In this document: positions 5,146-12,236 of the stretch, piece after piece | How the letters are laid out: every line of letters starts with the position of its first letter | Numbering within the stretch: the first letter of the stretch is position 1 | Origin: CAZITB01 sp964542055 | Lineage (GTDB): Bacteria; Planctomycetota; Phycisphaerae; Sedimentisphaerales; CAMDDF01 | NCBI GenBank assembly: GCA_964542055.1 | Contig: CAZITB010000091.1 | Coordinates: 1 to 12,236 of the forward strand | Direction of reading: 5' to 3' | Length of the DNA stretch: 12,236 bases | Notes under the pieces: generated by a model | Database searches by the model: none | Told to the model about the DNA's origin: nothing | Seen by the model: the letters and a program-made list of their open reading frames with translations, nothing else | Made by a program: the position numbers and the translations under genes

Positions 5146-6069
5146 ATGAAATTAAAGAAATTAAAACTGTATTCTCTATCGATACTTATTCTGGGGTCGG
5201 GTTTGGTGTTTGCACAGAATCAACAGCAACAAGATCAGCAGCAACAGCAGCAAGCGGAATATAAATTGGATCCTACAGGCTGGGTGTCAATTTCTGTAGA
5301 TTATGATAATGACGGTCAGTACGAAGGCCGAGAGACGATATATTATTATGACCTGGTTAAAGCTCGTGAAACGAGTAAGCAGCGTAAAGATCAGGGTCAG
5401 CAGCAAAGACAACGTCAGGGACGTCAGTACGGTCAGAGGCAGCAGGAAGATAGACAGCAGCGTTCTCAGAGGCAAAGACAAGGTAAAAGACAAATGCAGC
5501 AAGAGAGAACTGTTCAGGGTGAAATTACAAATCTTCATACTATTAAGCTTACTGAAAATCAGGTTTTTGTTGCGAAAGTCCGAATGCAGGATGATCGTGT
5601 TGCGAATGTATTGCTTGGACCTAAATCTCAGCTTGAACAGTTGAACCTGCAAGAAGGTGATCAGATTCAAGTAAAAGGTTCTCCTGGCCATGTGAATGAC
5701 AAGACCATGTTGGTTGCTAAAAAGATTCAGTCGAAAGGTGAACAGATAAGTGTCGATTTGCCTCAAAGCCGGTATTTGAATCGCGTACGCGGAGAGATCA
5801 AAGAGATGCGTACTGCTGATTTTAAAGGTTTTGCCGATGAGTTTTTGATTGCACGAGTTAAGCTGCCCACCGGCAAAGATCAGCTTGTTAACCTGGGACC
5901 AAAATCTAAGGTTGAAAAACTAAATTTGCAAAAAAATGATAAGATTAAGATGCTCGTTCGTCCGGGACGGATCAATGGTCAACGTGCTATGATCGCTGAG
6001 CAAATTAGAGCTAATGATAAAACAATTAAACTGGTTCGGCCTAAAAATACACGTCGATTCGGCAGTTAA
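5146..6069 (+). CDS. Secreted EF-hand-like, Gln/Arg-rich protein with two tandem beta domains
   Basis: This is a 307-residue exported protein. ATG 5146 is preferred over the in-frame ATG 5119 because AAAGGAG (5132-5138) sits 7 nt before it and a clean signal peptide follows (MKLKKLKL, a hydrophobic core, cleavage near VFA-Q24). A poly-Gln tract (24-36) precedes LDPTGWVSISVDYDNDG. The loop Asp52-Tyr-Asp54-Asn-Asp56-Gly57 to Glu63 matches the EF-hand calcium-loop pattern. Residues 78-121 are Gln/Arg-rich (19 Gln, 14 Lys/Arg, 4 acidic). Two related modules follow (122-206 and 213-299). They share a VxGEI start (GEI at 125 and 216), an LGPKSxxExLNLQxxDxI block (157 and 250) and a PGxxN turn (180 and 273), suggesting OB-like/DUF5666-type beta folds from tandem duplication. 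It is probably an extracellular or periplasmic binding or matrix protein and the likely partner of the acidic protein upstream. The function is unknown. Confidence 0.8.
   Translation: MKLKKLKLYSLSILILGSGLVFAQNQQQQDQQQQQQAEYKLDPTGWVSISVDYDNDGQYEGRETIYYYDLVKARETSKQRKDQGQQQRQRQGRQYGQRQQEDRQQRSQRQRQGKRQMQQERTVQGEITNLHTIKLTENQVFVAKVRMQDDRVANVLLGPKSQLEQLNLQEGDQIQVKGSPGHVNDKTMLVAKKIQSKGEQISVDLPQSRYLNRVRGEIKEMRTADFKGFADEFLIARVKLPTGKDQLVNLGPKSKVEKLNLQKNDKIKMLVRPGRINGQRAMIAEQIRANDKTIKLVRPKNTRRFGS
5215..5253 (+). repeat. CAG/CAA glutamine-codon tract
   Basis: Thirteen codons (residues 24-36), of which eleven are CAG or CAA, encode a nearly pure glutamine run just after the signal peptide. Such a tract may vary in length by slippage. 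It is part of the coding sequence. Confidence 0.7.
5509..6042 (+). repeat. Tandem domain duplication inside the Gln/Arg-rich protein
   Basis: Codons 122-206 (5509-5763) and 213-299 (5782-6042) encode two versions of one module, offset by 91-93 residues. Shared blocks are GEI, LGPKS, LNLQ, PG and Asn in the same order. DNA similarity is modest, so the duplication is old. Confidence 0.65.
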
Positions 6070-6096
6070 TTGTTTTAGTTGAATTTTTCAAACGAG

Positions 6097-6130
6097 AATA
6101 CCTGGTTTTCAATTGCCAGGTATTTTTTTA
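6097..6130 (+). terminator. Rho-independent terminator of the secreted-protein operon
   Basis: AATACCTGG (6097-6105) pairs perfectly with CCAGGTATT (6116-6124) around a 10-nt loop and runs into a T-tract. It sits between convergent genes and touches the stop codon of the antiporter gene. It may also weakly stop minus-strand transcripts. Confidence 0.85.
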
Positions 6131-7126
6131 TTTCATAATATCGGGGTCTTTGTGGATCATGGGGGTGATCACGAATGGAAAAACGAGAGTTGTCACCAGT
6201 GCCATGATCACCAATGATGAATAGAGTTTTTCGGAGAGTAGATTGCTTCGGTAAGCGACAAGAGCCAGTGCCATTTCCAGTGCTCCTCGTGAATTCATTG
6301 ACCAGCCGATGAGGTGGAGCTGTTTAAAGTTGAAGTCAAGGAATGGTTTGGTTGCGAAGACCCCGATGAATTTTCCGATTGTGGCGATTACGATTATTAT
6401 TGCAAGTGTAGATGGGTTTAGCAGGAGCGAGCGGTAATCGAAATGGAGGCCGATTGAGACGAAAAAGAACGGGATCAGCAGGTAATTGAAAAATTGTTCG
6501 GGGACGGCTATCAGAAGATTTTCTCGCCCTGCGAGGCGTTTTACTGCAAGTCCGAGGAAAAAACAAATTAGCGAACCTGCGACTAGAAGCTCTTCGGCGG
6601 TTCCTGCGGTGTGCATAAAATAGGTTAGCAGGACAAATAGAGACAGGCCCAAAGCATCGTCGATCAGGCCGGCTCCGATCAGCGCGGCGCCGACGCGGGT
6701 TTGGAGTTTATTCATTTCCATTAAGACCTTTGCGCGGGTGGCTTCAGCGGAGATGCTTATTGCGATACCGATTATAAGGGCGGTCTGGAAAGAATAATTG
6801 AGCATGTAAAATGCTGCGAATCCAATTGCCATAGGTATAAACGCTGCGAAAATGGCGATATATGCGGCGTCTTTTTTTTCCTTGTTTAGCAGGTGCCATG
6901 AGCTTTCGACGCCTGCCATGAACATAAGTGCAAGCAGTCCGATGTCGCCGAGGATGGTAATGAATTCGGTATGGCCGTGGATGAGGAGTTTCTCAATGGG
7001 TGGAAGGCCGATCACCAGCCCAAGTAATATTAAAGCCACGACAGAGGGGATCTTTATTAATTTGGAAACCCGGGTGAAGAGATACGAACTGATTATTATG
7101 ATAATGGCACTAAATGCAGGATTCAT
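6128..7126 (-). CDS. CPA2-family cation/proton antiporter
   Basis: This 332-residue integral membrane protein with about 10-11 helices belongs to the Na+/H+ exchanger superfamily (PF00999), CPA2/Kef-NapA type. Diagnostic features are the early LGLVIGLPP (35-43), the DIGLLALMFMAGVE block (61-74), the broken-helix region SISAEATRAKVL (124-135), the ion-binding Asp156-Asp157 in GLIDDALGL, the conserved GKFIG lysine (Lys252) and NSRGALEMALA (278-288). Two adjacent aspartates usually mean electrogenic Na+(K+)/H+ exchange at the inner membrane. The protein ends after the membrane domain and has no TrkA-N/RCK regulatory domain. It is somewhat short for the family. ATG 7126 has a suitable AAGGA ribosome site about 6 nt away. 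It is transcribed alone, divergently from the aminotransferase operon, and probably serves pH or sodium homeostasis. Confidence 0.9.
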   Translation of the reverse strand: MNPAFSAIIIIISSYLFTRVSKLIKIPSVVALILLGLVIGLPPIEKLLIHGHTEFITILGDIGLLALMFMAGVESSWHLLNKEKKDAAYIAIFAAFIPMAIGFAAFYMLNYSFQTALIIGIAISISAEATRAKVLMEMNKLQTRVGAALIGAGLIDDALGLSLFVLLTYFMHTAGTAEELLVAGSLICFFLGLAVKRLAGRENLLIAVPEQFFNYLLIPFFFVSIGLHFDYRSLLLNPSTLAIIIVIATIGKFIGVFATKPFLDFNFKQLHLIGWSMNSRGALEMALALVAYRSNLLSEKLYSSLVIMALVTTLVFPFVITPMIHKDPDIMK

Positions 7127-7157
7127 GTTAATTCCTTTTTTGACTAAACCAAATTTT

Positions 7158-7185
7158 ATTTTAGAGTATTTTGTTTTTATGTCAA
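7158..7185 (-). promoter_or_regulatory. Promoter of the antiporter gene
   Basis: On the minus strand TTGACA (7185-7180), a 16-bp spacer and TAAAAT (7163-7158) lie about 31 nt upstream of the antiporter start. The -35 box is perfect. It is back to back with the operon promoter at 7219-7247. Confidence 0.6.
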
Positions 7186-7218
7186 ACCTTGAAAAAGAGT
7201 GAAAATTGGGGTGTTTTC

Positions 7219-7247
7219 TTGACGGGGGTGGTCTTATTTGGTTTAAT
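7219..7247 (+). promoter_or_regulatory. Promoter of the aminotransferase/glycosyltransferase operon
   Basis: TTGACG (7219-7224), a 17-bp spacer and TTTAAT (7242-7247) predict a start near 7254 and a leader of about 50 nt before ATG 7305. The -10 box is moderate. Confidence 0.55.
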
Positions 7248-7304
7248 AGCGGATTAGTGTAGAATTATCAAAAATACTGAAAATTTTGAGTTGGGAAAAA
7301 TATC

Positions 7305-8498
7305 ATGAAAGTTAGCAAAAGAGCACAATCAGTACCGCCATCTGCGACAATGGCAGTTGCGGGCAGAGCTAAGGAATTGAAGGCCCAGGGCGTGGATGTC
7401 GTGAGTTTTGGAGCGGGTGAACCGGATTTTGATACTCCTGATTTTATCAAAGAAGCGGCTTACAAGGCGATCAGGGAAGGAAAAACCAAATATACGGCGA
7501 CGCCGGGAATTCCTGAGCTGAAAAAGGCGATTGTCGCAAAGTTGAAGGCAGATAATGGGCTAAATTATACAGTTGACCAAGTAATAGTGAACTGCGGGGC
7601 CAAACATTCGGTATATGAAGCGATGCAGGCGGTTCTCGATGAGGGCGATGAGGTTATTATGCCGGCTCCTTATTGGGTGACTTATCCTGAGACGATCAAG
7701 CTGGCCGGAGCAGTGGCGGTTGTTGTAAAGACTGATAAGGAAAATAGTTATAAGCTTACCCCGGAACAGCTAAAAGAAGCTATAACGGATAAAACGGCAA
7801 TGCTTTTGTTGAATTCGCCTAATAATCCGGGCGGATTTGCTTATAGCGAAGATGAGATGATGGCGTTGGCGAAGGTTCTCGAGGGGACCGATATTATGGT
7901 CTTGAGCGATGAGATTTATGAAAAGCTGGTATATGGAAAGACGAAGTTTAAGTCTTTCGCAGCGCTTAGCGAAGATGCTTATAACAGGACGCTGACGATC
8001 AATGGCTTCAGCAAGGCTTATTCGATGACCGGCTGGAGGCTTGGCTATACGGCAGGGCCAGTAGAAGCCATTAAGGCAATGGGCCGTTTGCAGGGTCATA
8101 TGACTCAGAACCCTGTGAGTTTTTCTCAATATGCTGCGGTCGAGGCTTATACCAATCCAAGAGGTGGCGAAGAAGTTGAGAAGATGCGGATAGAATTTGA
8201 AAGACGCGGCAAGTATATGGCAGAGCGTTTGAATAATATTGATGGTATTGTTTGCCCGGAGCCAACGGGTGCGTTTTATTGTTTCCCGGATGTGAGCTCT
8301 TACTATGGTAAGGAAATCGGCGGGGTGAAAATAAATAACAGTATGGATTTTGCCAAGACGCTGCTGGAAAAGGGTAATGTTGCCCTGGTGCCGGGCGGAG
8401 CGTTCGGATGCGAAGAAAATGTCAGGTTGAGTTTCGCGACGAGCCTTGAGCAGATCACGAAAGGAATTGACAGATTAGAACAATGGCTGAAAAGTTAG
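7305..8498 (+). CDS. Class I PLP-dependent aminotransferase (aspartate aminotransferase-like)
   Basis: This 397-residue cytosolic enzyme of fold type I transfers amino groups between amino acids and 2-oxoacids; aspartate/2-oxoglutarate is the most likely pair. The whole family signature is present: FGAGEPDFDTP (35-45), KYTATPGIPELKKAI (62-76), the cofactor-site SPNNPGG (171-177), SDEIYEKLVY with Asp202 and Tyr205 contacting PLP, the Schiff-base lysine Lys237 in SKAYSMTGWRLGY, and Arg374 in ENVRLSFA, which binds the substrate carboxylate. Length and order are those of subgroup Ib (AspB-like) enzymes, some of which also act on prephenate, so exact specificity is open. The ribosome site is weak (GGGA about 9 nt upstream). 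It is first in an operon, and the downstream membrane protein overlaps its last 16 nt. The link to glycosylation may be only transcriptional. Confidence 0.93.
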   Translation: MKVSKRAQSVPPSATMAVAGRAKELKAQGVDVVSFGAGEPDFDTPDFIKEAAYKAIREGKTKYTATPGIPELKKAIVAKLKADNGLNYTVDQVIVNCGAKHSVYEAMQAVLDEGDEVIMPAPYWVTYPETIKLAGAVAVVVKTDKENSYKLTPEQLKEAITDKTAMLLLNSPNNPGGFAYSEDEMMALAKVLEGTDIMVLSDEIYEKLVYGKTKFKSFAALSEDAYNRTLTINGFSKAYSMTGWRLGYTAGPVEAIKAMGRLQGHMTQNPVSFSQYAAVEAYTNPRGGEEVEKMRIEFERRGKYMAERLNNIDGIVCPEPTGAFYCFPDVSSYYGKEIGGVKINNSMDFAKTLLEKGNVALVPGGAFGCEENVRLSFATSLEQITKGIDRLEQWLKS

Positions 8499-11400
8499 AG
8501 ATCAAACAGAAGAATCCTTTTTCGGGCTGGCCGATGTTTTTTGCATGGGCGGCGGTACTTATTTTTGCCGGTCATTCGATAACTCATATGGTGGGTGCGG
8601 GTGATACGTGGGTTGCTATGGCTTGCGGTCGGCATTTTTTGAATCAGGGATTCAAGGATGTTACGGTTGAGCCGTTTAGTGCTAATTCGCATGAGGCGGG
8701 GCCGACGGTTGAAGGGATGAACGAATATGCCCAGATGCTGCGTGGTGAAGCTCAGCGTCAGCGAAGAATGGCCGATCCTGATTATTTCAATTCTCAGATA
8801 CCCCGGGAAGGGAATCCTGTTGTTAAGGGCAGTAACTTTAAAGCATTTGTGCTGGATGAGTGGGCGGATTTTGCGGATAGTTATGAAAACTGGCCGGAGG
8901 GATTTAAATCTTTTGCCAAGTGGATACATCCTACTGGGTGGGTCAATCAGAACTGGCTGACGCATGTGATTTTCTATTGGCTGACGCATGATGCTTTCGG
9001 CAGTGAGGATGAGCCGTTTTATAATGCGCTGGTTTACTGGAAGCTGGCTATCTATATTATTCTTGCGGTTTGTGTTTATTTCAGTGCGAGGATAATGGGC
9101 GTTACCAATGTGCTTGCGGCGGCGGCGGCGTGTCTGGCGGTGTTTGTCGGGCGGTCGTTTTATGATGTTCGCCCGGCGGGTTTTTCGAATATGCTCACGG
9201 GCGTTCTGCTGCTGATTTATGTTTTAACGCTTTATAAGAATTATCGTTATATATGGCTGCTTGTGCCGCTGATGATATTCTGGAGTAATGTGCATGGCGG
9301 ATTTATTTACGTATTTATCACGCTGGTGCCTTTTATAGGTACTAATTTTCTGCTGATGTTGAATAAGAAGTGGCGGATAATTGCATATTCTGCCGGTGCG
9401 TTGTTGCTGTTTATTTATACGCTGATGAAAGTGGCGGGGACGAATTATATAGCCGCAGAGTCACAGAAGGTTTTCCTGGGGATACTCGGGCTGGGGCTTT
9501 TGCTGATAGTCGGCGGATTTGTTTTTGCAAAGTATCGTGAGAGATTTATCTTCCTTCCTTTGAGAGGGTTGATTCATACTGTGGCGGCGTCGGCAGTTAC
9601 GCTGGTTGCGGTTTTGTTTTTGAATCCGTTTAAGCTGACTAATTTTACTCATACGCTGATCGTCAGTATAAGCGAGCATGCTGAGATGTGGCGTCAGGTG
9701 CATGAATGGCATCCGGCGTTTGCGTGGTCAAATCCGGTTGGTACTGCGGTGCCGTTTATGATCGCTCTTGTGGGGCTGATCGGTTTTGGCGCGGTTTGCC
9801 TGATTGGTTATATTTACCGCGCCAGGCTCGAAGGGGTTAACAAGGTTTCCGAAGGCGGATATGGATTTTTCAGTTCGCTGGTTCGCGTTCTTACGGCGAT
9901 TGTTGTTACGTGGATCGTGTTTTTGAGTTTGCAGCTTATGAATGCGGATTTGGGCGGGTTTTTTGCGTCGGCGGTGTTTGCGATAATTGTGATGCTGGCG
10001 GTTGATGTTTCGAAATGGCTGATCGGGACGGTTGTGTTTTTGTCGCTGTTTGGGGTTTTGATGACCGATAGCGGAAATGCTCATCAGGGGATGTATATAT
10101 ACCCGTTTGCGGTAATTCCTTTTTATGTTGCTTTCAGGAAGTTTCTGGCTAAGGACAAGGGCAATGATATTTCAGGTTTGGCAGTTGCGGCTGGGACGGC
10201 GGTTGTTGGTTTTGTGGTTGTGATGATTGTAGATGGCATTGAAGTTAAAGAAGCGGGTGGAACTAATTGGCTGCAATCAATGTTCTTAACTTGGAAAAAC
10301 TTTTTGACTATGACGGTTCCGTTTAAGCCTAACTATTATGCAGGGGGTAACACGGATGCTTTGGCGAGGTATGAGGCGTTTTTCGGTTGGGCGGTATTGA
10401 TCAATGTTGTTTGTGTTGCGGGCTGGTTTTTGGTTGATGGACTTAGAAAGATGGCGGCCAGGGAAAGGTCTGAAAATACCGAAAGCGGAGTTGTTTATAC
10501 TTTGCCAAAAATAGATCTGACGCTGATAATTGTTACACTGCTGACGGTTTATATGGCAATTGAAATGCGAAGGTTCGTTACGGTTGCCGGTGTTTTGATG
10601 AGTCCGTTTATTGCATTGTTTATCGAGCAGGGTATAAGGATTTTCAGTTCTGTGTTTAACCGCAAGCATGTTGGCAGTTTTATTGTACGGCCTATGCCGA
10701 TGATAACGCGTAACAGTCTGGCGGTTGTCGGCAGTGTGTTTGTGATCGTGATAGGATTGTTCTGGGGCGTTAAATATCACAGGATTTATCTGTCACCGTT
10801 TGTCGGTGATAACGAGGCCAGATTTTCGACGGTGTTTATGCGGATGACCGCTTCAAATGTTAAGCCGTTCAAGGCGTGCGAGTTTATCAGGGAAAATGAG
10901 CTAAGCGGCAATATGTTTAATTACTGGACCGAGGGCGGGTTTATAGCTTATGGCCAGAGGCCCGATCCGAATACTGGTATGACCCCGCTGAAGCTGTTTA
11001 TGGATGGTCGTGCTCAGGCGGCGTATGATCCGCAGGCTTACCAGAATTGGATGAGCATTATGAGCGGCGGGCCTGAGCTATATCAAGCCAGAAGAGCCGG
11101 TAAAGCTCCGACGGCGGCAGAATATAAAGCGGCTGGTCAGTGGATCGATAATGAATTTGATAAGGATGGTGTTTGGGTTGTTCTGATGCCGGCTGGTCAG
11201 TTTGATTCCGCATTTATGAAATCGCTGGAATCGCTTGATAGCTGGAAAACGGTTTTCCTTAACAATAAGCAAAAGATTGTTGTTGATACAACTACCGAGA
11301 AGGGTCAGAAGCTTTTCAATGGGATATTTGACGGCAGTACGGAATTTCCGGATGAATTTTCGAAAGATGTAACCATTGCCCATACTCTGTTGCGGACGCG

Positions 11401-11737
11401 AAATCCGGAGTTGTTTAGAAAGGGTTACCAAGCGGCTAAGCGTGCAGTAGAGTTGAATCCCAGTTATGCTTCGGCGAGGCTTTTGGAACAAGCGGCGGCG
11501 TTTACACCGCTGCGAGATGACTTGATTGAATTTTGCAAAAGCATCGACACCAGCTTCAGGGAAAATATGGATCAGTATAAAGATGAGCATGGTTATCGCG
11601 GATGGATAATAACTGAGATCACGGCTTTGCAGATTTTGATGACGTTTGACAGCAGTTATAAGACATCGGAGAACAGGGAGTTTATGATGGAGCTCAACAG
11701 GGAGCCTTTGATAAATATTGAAAATATTAAATGGTAA
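8483..11737 (+). CDS. GT-C-like polytopic membrane protein with soluble C-terminal region
   Basis: This 1084-residue membrane protein is probably a GT-C-fold glycosyltransferase that would use a lipid-linked sugar on the outer face. Helix 1 is about 15-36. It is followed by the GDTWVAMACGRHFLNQGF block (40-57), where Asp41 sits like the catalytic loop acid, then EPFSANS and NQNWLTHVIFYWL (155-167). Further family-like blocks are DVRPAGFSNML (228-238), FWSNVHGGF (266-274) and LNPFKLTNF (380-388). About 14 hydrophobic segments extend to about 761. The periplasmic part contains NYWTEGGFIAYG and LFMDGRAQAAYDP (838-850). The C-terminal region has a TPR-like helix pair (AAKRAVELNPSYASARLLEQAA, 984-1005 less the ends). 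The stretch about 75-150 is a long loop insertion. ATG 8483 overlaps the aminotransferase end by 16 nt and lacks a close Shine-Dalgarno, implying coupling. The donor and acceptor are unknown. Confidence 0.75.
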   Translation: MAEKLEIKQKNPFSGWPMFFAWAAVLIFAGHSITHMVGAGDTWVAMACGRHFLNQGFKDVTVEPFSANSHEAGPTVEGMNEYAQMLRGEAQRQRRMADPDYFNSQIPREGNPVVKGSNFKAFVLDEWADFADSYENWPEGFKSFAKWIHPTGWVNQNWLTHVIFYWLTHDAFGSEDEPFYNALVYWKLAIYIILAVCVYFSARIMGVTNVLAAAAACLAVFVGRSFYDVRPAGFSNMLTGVLLLIYVLTLYKNYRYIWLLVPLMIFWSNVHGGFIYVFITLVPFIGTNFLLMLNKKWRIIAYSAGALLLFIYTLMKVAGTNYIAAESQKVFLGILGLGLLLIVGGFVFAKYRERFIFLPLRGLIHTVAASAVTLVAVLFLNPFKLTNFTHTLIVSISEHAEMWRQVHEWHPAFAWSNPVGTAVPFMIALVGLIGFGAVCLIGYIYRARLEGVNKVSEGGYGFFSSLVRVLTAIVVTWIVFLSLQLMNADLGGFFASAVFAIIVMLAVDVSKWLIGTVVFLSLFGVLMTDSGNAHQGMYIYPFAVIPFYVAFRKFLAKDKGNDISGLAVAAGTAVVGFVVVMIVDGIEVKEAGGTNWLQSMFLTWKNFLTMTVPFKPNYYAGGNTDALARYEAFFGWAVLINVVCVAGWFLVDGLRKMAARERSENTESGVVYTLPKIDLTLIIVTLLTVYMAIEMRRFVTVAGVLMSPFIALFIEQGIRIFSSVFNRKHVGSFIVRPMPMITRNSLAVVGSVFVIVIGLFWGVKYHRIYLSPFVGDNEARFSTVFMRMTASNVKPFKACEFIRENELSGNMFNYWTEGGFIAYGQRPDPNTGMTPLKLFMDGRAQAAYDPQAYQNWMSIMSGGPELYQARRAGKAPTAAEYKAAGQWIDNEFDKDGVWVVLMPAGQFDSAFMKSLESLDSWKTVFLNNKQKIVVDTTTEKGQKLFNGIFDGSTEFPDEFSKDVTIAHTLLRTRNPELFRKGYQAAKRAVELNPSYASARLLEQAAAFTPLRDDLIEFCKSIDTSFRENMDQYKDEHGYRGWIITEITALQILMTFDSSYKTSENREFMMELNREPLINIENIKW

Positions 11738-11740
11738 TCT

Positions 11741-12236
11741 ATGGCAGATAAGTATTCGATAACTGTTTTTTTTCCCTGTTACAACGAAGAAGCCAACGTT
11801 GAGAAGGTTACTCGCAGCTGCCTTGAGGTACTGCCGAGTGTAAGTGATGATTTTGAGGTTATCATTGTTAATGACGGCAGCAGTGACAGGACCGCGGAGA
11901 TTGCAGGCAGGCTGGCCAGCGAAGATTCTCGGGTAAAGGTTATCAATCACGAGACGAATAAAGGATACGGCGGGGCGCTGCAGAGCGGTTTTAGCGAGGC
12001 AAGTAAAGAGCTGGTGTTTTATACCGATGGTGACGGGCAGTTTGATATTGGTGAGCTGCCGGGTATCGTTAAGTTTATCAATGAGTATGATATTGTGAGC
12101 TGTTATCGCTTGCAAAGGCAGGACAGTTTTGTTCGCAAGCTTAACGCGTTTTGCTGGGGGACGCTGGTAAATGTTCTTTTCGGGTTGAAGTTAAAGGATA
12201 TCGATTGCGCGTTTAAACTTTATAAGCGTGAAATTT
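11741..12236 (+). CDS. Family 2 glycosyltransferase, DPM1-like (3' end outside window)
   Basis: The first 165 residues of a GT2 enzyme are visible; the frame is open at the window edge. The GT-A fold markers are all present: TVFFPCYNEEANV (8-20), IIVNDGSSDRT (41-51) for the nucleotide-sugar base and ribose, NKGYGGALQSGF (73-84), and the metal-binding TDGDGQFD (95-102) with Asp96 and Asp98. The run after 120 (CYRLQRQDSFVRKLNAFCWG, then DIDCAFKLYKR) resembles polyprenyl-phosphate sugar synthases of the dolichyl-phosphate mannose synthase type. The start is 3 nt after the stop of the GT-C-like gene with no clear ribosome site, so it is read by coupling in the same operon. A natural division of labour is that this enzyme makes a lipid-phosphate sugar and the GT-C protein consumes it. 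The sugar is unknown, and C-terminal membrane helices cannot be judged. Confidence 0.9.
   Translation, partial: MADKYSITVFFPCYNEEANVEKVTRSCLEVLPSVSDDFEVIIVNDGSSDRTAEIAGRLASEDSRVKVINHETNKGYGGALQSGFSEASKELVFYTDGDGQFDIGELPGIVKFINEYDIVSCYRLQRQDSFVRKLNAFCWGTLVNVLFGLKLKDIDCAFKLYKREI

Noticed and set aside
5287..5766. 159-codon minus-strand and 113-codon plus-strand ORFs inside the Gln/Arg-rich gene
   Set aside because: They are by-products of repeated CAG/CGT-type codons read in other frames. The chosen frame has the signal peptide, ribosome site and internal domain repeat.
8495..10780. Several 80-164-codon minus-strand ORFs inside the GT-C-like gene
   Set aside because: They are antisense shadows caused by codon bias. 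None has a recognisable domain or plausible start signals.
11078..12115. 345-codon minus-strand ORF
   Set aside because: It runs antisense across the end of the GT-C-like gene and the start of the GT2 gene, both with strong family motifs. It has the biased composition of a shadow frame.

Overview
The window looks like chromosomal DNA of a free-living bacterium, most likely a Planctomycetota lineage such as Phycisphaerae/Sedimentisphaerales. This is inferred from protein style only: paired CxxC zinc ribbons joined to a membrane-anchored DUF3592 domain, a very large GT-C membrane protein next to a family 2 glycosyltransferase, and a secreted EF-hand-like/Gln-rich protein. The left ~1.6 kb is visibly more AT-rich than the rest. 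No rRNA, tRNA or CRISPR array is visible.

Layout. (1) 1-349: mobile-element debris. A palindromic repeat at 212-234 cuts off the 5' fragment of a minus-strand lipoprotein gene, and the first ~35 bases resemble the left end of the intact element further right. (2) 391-1529: a plus-strand zinc-ribbon/DUF3592 membrane protein with a strong promoter, a 20-codon upstream ORF that overlaps its start, and a hairpin terminator. (3) 1587-2345: a compact RAYT (Y1/HUH transposase) element bounded by inverted copies of the same repeat. Its promoter lies just inside the left repeat and its stop codon lies inside the right repeat. (4) 2383-4518, minus strand: a two-domain enzyme joining a D-Ala-D-Ala-ligase-like ATP-grasp domain to a DmpA-type (S58/P1) self-processing aminopeptidase. 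It is driven by a near-consensus promoter that predicts a leaderless mRNA. (5) 4735-6069: two exported proteins in tandem. One is extremely acidic and tyrosine-rich. The other has an EF-hand-like loop, a basic Gln/Arg-rich stretch and two tandem copies of a small beta domain. (6) 6128-7126, minus strand: a CPA2-type cation/proton antiporter, with divergent promoters between it and the next operon. (7) 7305-12236, plus strand: a tightly packed operon of a class I aminotransferase, a 1084-residue GT-C-like polytopic protein (16-nt overlap), and a family 2 glycosyltransferase cut by the window edge (3-nt gap).

How the parts relate. The last operon reads as surface or lipid-linked glycan assembly: the family 2 enzyme could make a polyprenyl-phosphate sugar and the GT-C protein could use it. 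The acidic/basic exported pair looks like a two-component extracellular matrix or envelope module. The ATP-grasp/DmpA fusion places a peptide-bond-forming domain and a D-amino-acid-type peptidase domain in one chain, and is the most biochemically surprising protein here. The RAYT element and its repeats explain the disrupted left edge.
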